Part shown: positions 6,638-10,278 of the stretch, piece after piece
Layout: each line of letters starts with the position of its first letter
Numbering within the stretch: position 1 is the first letter of the stretch
Origin: Paracoccaceae bacterium
GTDB lineage: Bacteria > Pseudomonadota > Alphaproteobacteria > Rhodobacterales > Rhodobacteraceae
Reading direction: 5' to 3'
Length of the DNA stretch: 10,278 nucleotides
Assembly (NCBI GenBank): GCA_013214715.1
Contig: JABSSB010000038.1
Span: 28,346-38,623, forward strand
The notes under the pieces: model-generated
Databases searched by the model: none
Told to the model about the DNA's origin: nothing
Seen by the model: the letters and a program-made list of their open reading frames with translations, nothing else
Position numbers and translations under genes: made by a program

Positions 6638-7434
6638 TGCCGTTGACACTGGCCAGCCGCGACGGGGCCACCCCCGTCGCCGAAGATCTGACCCGTGCAC
6701 CGCTGTCGGTGCGCGGTTTGACTGTTGCCTATGCCGAAAAACCGGCGGTATTTTCGGTGGATATGACCATCGCGCCGGGCCGGATGACGGCAATCATCGG
6801 CCCCAATGGTGCGGGCAAATCCACCTTGCTTAAGGCGTGCCTCGGTATCATCCCGCGCGTGTCGGGGCAGGTGCAGATTTTTGGTCAGTCACTGGAAGCG
6901 GCGCGCGGGCGGCTGGCTTACGTGCCGCAGCGCGCCTCGATTGACTGGGATTTCCCGGCGCGCGTGATCGATGTGGTGCTGATGGGCCTGTCGCGCGAAT
7001 TGGGGCTGCTGCGCCGGGTGCGCGCCAGCCATCGCGACCGTGCCTTGGCCTGTCTCGATCGCGTGGGAATGCGAGACTTCGCCGAACGTCAAATCGGCCA
7101 GCTATCCGGCGGACAGCAGCAGCGCGTGTTCCTGGCCCGCGCCCTGGTCCAAGAGGCCGATCTTTACCTGCTCGACGAGCCTTTTGCCGGGGTGGATGCG
7201 GCGACCGAAAAGGCCATCATCTCGGTCTTGAAAGACCTGCGCGCGCAGGGGCGGACCGTGGTTGTGGTGCATCATGATCTGGCCACCGTGCCGGAGTATT
7301 TCGACGATGTGTTCCTGATCGCCACACGCAAGATCGCCGAAGGTTCGGTGGACACCACCTTCACCGCCGACAACCTGCAAACCGCCTATGGGGGTCGTCT
7401 CGCGATGGCGCAGCTCGACCGGGTGGCCGGGTAA
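6637..7434 (+). CDS. troB: Metal ABC transporter ATP-binding protein, TroB-like
   Basis: The cytoplasmic ATPase that drives the importer; 265 residues. All ABC motifs are present in order: Walker A GPNGAGKST (residues 55-63), Q-loop in VPQRASIDWDFP (Q98), signature LSGGQQQR (156-163), Walker B YLLDEP with catalytic E181, and the switch His in VVVVHHDL (H213). The QRASIDWDFP wording is typical of manganese/zinc importer ATPases. The start ATG shares a base with the previous TAA (TAATG), and there is no strong ribosome-binding site, so translation is probably coupled to troA. The first 20 or so residues precede the conserved domain and are not family-like; a later start is possible, but none is better supported. 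Confidence 0.96.
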   Translation: MPLTLASRDGATPVAEDLTRAPLSVRGLTVAYAEKPAVFSVDMTIAPGRMTAIIGPNGAGKSTLLKACLGIIPRVSGQVQIFGQSLEAARGRLAYVPQRASIDWDFPARVIDVVLMGLSRELGLLRRVRASHRDRALACLDRVGMRDFAERQIGQLSGGQQQRVFLARALVQEADLYLLDEPFAGVDAATEKAIISVLKDLRAQGRTVVVVHHDLATVPEYFDDVFLIATRKIAEGSVDTTFTADNLQTAYGGRLAMAQLDRVAG

Positions 7435-7437
7435 GCG

Positions 7438-8643
7438 ATGCTGTGGCATGCGCTAAGCCTTCAGCTGGGCTATAACGCCACGCTGGTCGCCATTGGCGCG
7501 ACACTTCTGGGCCTGTCCTGCGGAGCTGCGGGGACCTTTCTGTTTTTGCGAAAACGTGCGCTGGTCAGCGATGCGATCTCTCATGCCACCCTGCCCGGGG
7601 TGGCGATCGCCTTTTTGGTGATGGTCGCGCTGGGCGGCGATGGGCGGTGGCTGCCGGGGCTTCTGATCGGATCGGCCCTGTCGGCCTGGGCGGGGCTTTG
7701 GGTGCTCAATCGCTTTGTCGCGCGCACACGCCTGTCGGAAGATGCTGCCATTGGCGCGGTGCTGTCGGTCTTCTTTGGCTTTGGCGTGGTGCTTCTGACT
7801 GTGATCCAAAGCCTTGGCACCGGGCGACAGGCGGGGTTGGAGGGGTTCCTTCTGGGCTCAACCGCCGGGATGCTCTATCAGGACGCGCTGATCATTGCAG
7901 GCGGTGGGGTGTTGACCCTGCTGGCGCTGCTGTTGATCCGCCGGCCGATGCTCGCTGTCAGCTTTGATCCTGACTACGCCGCCGCACGCGGTGTACCGGT
8001 GGCGCGTGTTGATATGGCGATGATGGTGCTGGTGATGTGTGTGACGGTGGTTGGTCTGAAGATCGTCGGGCTAATTCTGATTGTGGCACTTCTGATCATC
8101 CCCTCGGTCACGGCGCGGTTCTGGTCCGAGCAGGCCGACCGGGTCGTGCTGCTGGCTGCTGCGGCGGGAGGGCTGTCGGGCTATGTCGGGGCGGCGATCT
8201 CGGCCTCGGCGCCCAATCTGCCGACCGGGCCGATCATCGTGCTGGTCAGCTTTGCGCTATTTGTGCTGTCGTTGCTGCTGGCGCCAGGGCGCGGGGTTTT
8301 GGCCTCTGTCCTTGGGCAGATGGCCTTCCGGCGCGAGGTGCATCTGCGTCAGGGCCTGCTGGCGCTGGCCCAGAACCAGCCCGTTTATGAACCGCTGACC
8401 CGCCGTCTGCTGCGCCGGGCTGGCCTGACCCGCGCCGATGGTGTCGCGACAGAAGCCGGGCAGGCGCAGGCCGCCAAAGCCCTCCGGGATGAAGCGCGCT
8501 GGCAGATCGCCCGCGCCGATCCGGCCCATGACTCCATTGCTGTGCTTTACGATGGGCTCCGCGCCATCGAAACCGTGCTGACCCCCGACCAGATCGCCGA
8601 GATCGATCGCCGCATCGGCGCCCCGCAGGCGGTCACGCCATGA
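7438..8643 (+). CDS. troC: Metal ABC transporter permease, TroC-like, with DtxR/MntR-like C-terminal tail
   Basis: One of two membrane subunits of the importer; 401 residues, start three bases after the troB stop. Residues about 1-283 are the integral membrane part with some eight hydrophobic segments. They include the conserved coupling region KRALVSDAISHATLPGVAIA (about 39-58) and the late pair KIVGLILIVALLIIPSVTAR. A plain ABC-3 family permease ends near here. This one has about 118 more residues, soluble and charged. The part from about 330 (ADGVATEAGQAQAAKAL) to 394 (RAIETVLTPDQIAEIDRRIG) resembles the second half of a DtxR/MntR repressor, as seen in TroC/MntC permeases of other bacteria. 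By eye, of the MntR ligands only one Glu (E378, in AIETV) is kept. Its role is unknown; regulation of transport by metal is a guess weakened by this loss. Confidence 0.93.
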   Translation: MLWHALSLQLGYNATLVAIGATLLGLSCGAAGTFLFLRKRALVSDAISHATLPGVAIAFLVMVALGGDGRWLPGLLIGSALSAWAGLWVLNRFVARTRLSEDAAIGAVLSVFFGFGVVLLTVIQSLGTGRQAGLEGFLLGSTAGMLYQDALIIAGGGVLTLLALLLIRRPMLAVSFDPDYAAARGVPVARVDMAMMVLVMCVTVVGLKIVGLILIVALLIIPSVTARFWSEQADRVVLLAAAAGGLSGYVGAAISASAPNLPTGPIIVLVSFALFVLSLLLAPGRGVLASVLGQMAFRREVHLRQGLLALAQNQPVYEPLTRRLLRRAGLTRADGVATEAGQAQAAKALRDEARWQIARADPAHDSIAVLYDGLRAIETVLTPDQIAEIDRRIGAPQAVTP

Positions 8644-9566
8644 GCGGAGCGCTCTTTGTTCCGCTGTCACTGACGCCACTTTTGATTGGTGTTCTGGCCG
8701 CGATTGCTTGCGCGATACCGGGCAATTTTCTGGTGCTGCGGCGGCAGGCCCTGATTGGCGACGCCATCAGCCATGTGGTGCTGCCGGGGATCGTGGTGGC
8801 GTTCTTGCTGACCGGTCGTGTCGAAACCTTGCCCATGCTGCTGGGCGCGGCTGGAGCGGCTGTTCTGGCGGTGATCCTGATCGAGGCCGTGCGCCGCCTG
8901 GGCAATATCGAACCCGGCGCGGCGATGGGAGTGATCTTTACGGCCATGTTCGCAGGCGGTGTGTTGTTGTTGGAGCAATCGGACACCTCCAGTGTGCATC
9001 TGGATGTCGAACACGCACTTTACGGTAATCTTGAAAGCCTGATCTGGCTAGACGCGCGTGGCTGGGTTTCCCTTCTGGATCCAGAGGCCTTGGCCGGATT
9101 GCCGCCCGAACTCCTGCGTATCGCGGCGACATTGCTGGCGTTGTGCCTGCTGTGCTGGCTGTTCTGGCGCCCTTTGGCTCTGTCGACCTTTGACGAGGCC
9201 TTTGCCCGCACGCTGGGTCTGCCCGTGGGGTTGATCGGGCTGGGGCTGGTGATTGTTTCGGCCGGGGCGGCGGTGGCGGCGTTTGATGCGGTGGGCTCGA
9301 TCATCGTGATCGCGATGTTCATCTGCCCGCCAGCCGCCGCGCGGATGATGACCAATAGGCTGGGTCATCAAGTCGCGTGGTCCGTTCTGTTCGCAACGCT
9401 TTCGGCTGTTCTGGGCTTTGTCTTTGCGGGCTATGGCCCGCTCTGGCTGGGCTTTGCCGATGCCGTCAGCGCCGCCGGCATGATCGCGACCATGTCCGGC
9501 ATCATATTGGTGCTGGCCGCCAGCTTTGGCCCGTGTCGCCGTCGGGTCGGGGCACCGACCGCCTGA
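8640..9566 (+). CDS. troD: Metal ABC transporter permease, TroD-like
   Basis: The second membrane subunit, 308 residues, of usual length with no extra tail. Hydrophobic segments fill most of the chain. Conserved family pieces are LRRQALIGDAISHVVLPGIV near residues 37-56, SSVHLDVEHALYGNLES near 120-136, and DAVGSIIVIAMFICPPAAAR near 218-237. It pairs with the first permease to form the channel. The start overlaps the previous stop by four bases (ATGA), so translation is coupled. It is the last gene of the operon. A six-pair hairpin, GGTCGG-GGCA-CCGACC (9545-9560), lies inside its last codons without a T-run, and I see no convincing terminator after it. Confidence 0.95.
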   Translation: MSGALFVPLSLTPLLIGVLAAIACAIPGNFLVLRRQALIGDAISHVVLPGIVVAFLLTGRVETLPMLLGAAGAAVLAVILIEAVRRLGNIEPGAAMGVIFTAMFAGGVLLLEQSDTSSVHLDVEHALYGNLESLIWLDARGWVSLLDPEALAGLPPELLRIAATLLALCLLCWLFWRPLALSTFDEAFARTLGLPVGLIGLGLVIVSAGAAVAAFDAVGSIIVIAMFICPPAAARMMTNRLGHQVAWSVLFATLSAVLGFVFAGYGPLWLGFADAVSAAGMIATMSGIILVLAASFGPCRRRVGAPTA

Positions 9567-9567
9567 A

Positions 9568-9585
9568 TCGTCACAAAAATGTCAT
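9568..9585 (+). promoter_or_regulatory. Pho-box-like direct repeat
   Basis: TCGTCAC-AAAA-ATGTCAT has two seven-base direct repeats separated by four A's. It matches the PhoB-box pattern (CTGTCAT, A-rich four bases, CTGTCAT) at about 13 of 18 positions. It lies directly after the troD stop, about 95 bases upstream of the next gene. A candidate -10 (TAGAAT, 9628-9633) is 42 bases further on, which is more than usual for a Pho box replacing the -35. The remaining gap up to 9679 shows nothing else clear. Confidence 0.35.
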
Positions 9586-9679
9586 GATGATGCTTTGGGT
9601 TTTGCGTGTTTGCGGACCCCCGCGTCGTAGAATTGCCCTCATTCGAGTGCTTCATCGGTCTGAGGTATCGGAGGCGAGA

Positions 9680-10159
9680 ATGGGAACACCACACACGCCC
9701 CGGCAACAGAGCAGCGGTTGGATCGGATTGCAGGATCTGGACGTAGAGCCAACACCTGCCATTCGATCTGGCCTGCCGGGCGCCCGTCAACTTTTGGACT
9801 CGCTGATTGCGACATCCCGCGACTATCACCGTGCAAGCGGGGGGCATCTTTGCGTGTTTCGTGACCTGGCCGGGCTGTTTGTCACGGCGGCCTATGGGGT
9901 CACACTTAATCATGCGACCAGCGGTGGCCCGGATGGCTGGCTGGGGCAGGTGCCGGTCTATATCCGCGTGATCTCACCGGAAACCCGCAACCAAGCCATG
10001 CAGACCGAAGCGAAATCGCCGCAGGGGCATCTTTGCGTTGTGCGCATCTCCGATGCGATCGACATCGAAGCCAAGCTGTTTCCCGGCGCGTTTTCCCGGC
10101 AGGATCGGGTTGTTCAAAACACCGCGCAGGCGCCCTTGACCCTAGTCCGCGCGGGCTAA
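9680..10159 (+). CDS. Hypothetical protein with duplicated GHLCV motif
   Basis: I do not recognise this 159-residue protein. The start is well supported: GGAGG five bases before ATG at 9680. It has no signal peptide or membrane segment and looks soluble. GHLCV occurs twice (residues 55-59 and 116-120), 61 residues apart. The DNA under it is an identical 15-base direct repeat (9841-9855 and 10024-10038). The two motifs hold the only cysteines of the protein, each two residues after a His. The text after each copy (FRDLAGLFV and VRISDAIDI) is only loosely alike, so an old internal duplication is possible but unproven. It is separated from the metal operon by 113 bases and probably has its own promoter. 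The stop codon lies in the loop of a strong hairpin. Reality of the gene rests on the ribosome-binding site and protein-like composition; function is unknown. Confidence 0.75.
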   Translation: MGTPHTPRQQSSGWIGLQDLDVEPTPAIRSGLPGARQLLDSLIATSRDYHRASGGHLCVFRDLAGLFVTAAYGVTLNHATSGGPDGWLGQVPVYIRVISPETRNQAMQTEAKSPQGHLCVVRISDAIDIEAKLFPGAFSRQDRVVQNTAQAPLTLVRAG

Positions 10160-10167
10160 GCCCGCGC
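10149..10167 (+). terminator. Strong hairpin with the stop codon in its loop
   Basis: GCGCGGGC-TAA-GCCCGCGC is a perfect 8+3+8 inverted repeat whose loop is exactly the stop codon of the hypothetical gene. No T-run follows, so it is not a textbook intrinsic terminator. It could pause polymerase, stabilise the 3' end or be neutral. It ends 37 bases before the mutL start. Confidence 0.4.
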
Positions 10168-10204
10168 TGGCAGAATCACGCTGGATTATGCTAGGGATAG
10201 GGGT

Positions 10205-10278
10205 ATGCACGCTCCTGACCCCAAGATAAGCGATACCCAGCCTGTTATTCGGCAGTTGGATGATGCTGCGATCAACCG
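10205..10278 (+). CDS. mutL: DNA mismatch repair protein MutL, first 24 codons (continues beyond window)
   Basis: Open from ATG at 10205 to the right edge. After a short variable start, the chain reads PVIRQLDDAAINR. This matches the N-terminus of alphaproteobacterial MutL, which continues with IAAGEVVERPAS, the ATPase motif lying just outside the window. AGGGG directly before the start and AGGGA ten bases earlier offer ribosome-binding sites, with the nearer one very close. MutL is the GHKL ATPase that links mismatch recognition by MutS to strand removal. The call rests on about 13 residues, so it is good but not certain. Confidence 0.82.
   Translation, partial: MHAPDPKISDTQPVIRQLDDAAIN

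Noticed and set aside
9545..9560. Terminator of the metal operon (GGTCGG-GGCA-CCGACC)
   Set aside because: The stem is only six pairs, lies inside the last codons of troD and has no T-run after it.
9377..9679. Longer version of the unknown protein starting inside troD
   Set aside because: The upstream part is a shifted-frame shadow of troD, and the good GGAGG site fixes the start at 9680.

Overview
The window reads as a piece of chromosome from an alphaproteobacterium of the Rhodobacterales (Roseobacter/Rhodobacter group). The DNA is GC-rich, the genes are tightly packed with overlapping starts and stops, the proteins resemble those of that order, and the intergenic hairpin plus CGAGTATTT block at about 1798-1855 is of a kind I remember from those genomes. 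The taxonomic call is inference from style and protein similarity, not from a marker gene.

Left part (1-5480), carbon metabolism. A long aldehyde dehydrogenase of the two-domain ALDH16 type runs leftward off the window (1-1790). Next comes a LysR-type regulator on the minus strand (1907-2788), divergent from a plus-strand GMC-family FAD oxidoreductase (2880-4506). The GMC gene is broken: about 17 bp are missing near 3639, which removes a conserved beta-strand and shifts the frame. It converges on deoC (4503-5480, minus), and the two genes share one CTAG as stop codon. deoC and the ALDH make biochemical sense together, because deoxyribose-phosphate aldolase releases acetaldehyde that the ALDH could oxidise. 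The LysR/GMC pair sits between them like an insertion.

Middle part (5481-9566), a metal-uptake operon in the order binding protein, ATPase, permease, permease (troABCD-like; Mn, Zn or Fe). The four genes overlap or nearly touch and should be one transcript. The promoter region carries a perfect 17-bp palindrome (5586-5602) and a second Fur-box-like site (5618-5636) over a likely promoter, so control by a Fur-family metal sensor (Mur, Fur or Zur) is the natural reading. The binding protein has the TroA-type ligand set (three His, one Asp) and a twin-arginine-like signal. The first permease carries a C-terminal tail resembling a DtxR/MntR domain that has lost most of its metal ligands.

Right part (9567-10278). 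A Pho-box-like direct repeat lies just after the operon. It is followed by a 159-residue protein of unknown function with a twice-occurring GHLCV motif, whose stop codon lies in the loop of a perfect hairpin. The first 24 codons of what looks like mutL then run off the right edge.

I found no tRNA, rRNA, CRISPR array, insertion sequence or phage gene. The most notable items are the slippage-type deletion in the GMC gene, the sensor-like tail on the permease, the double operator, and the deoC/ALDH16 association.
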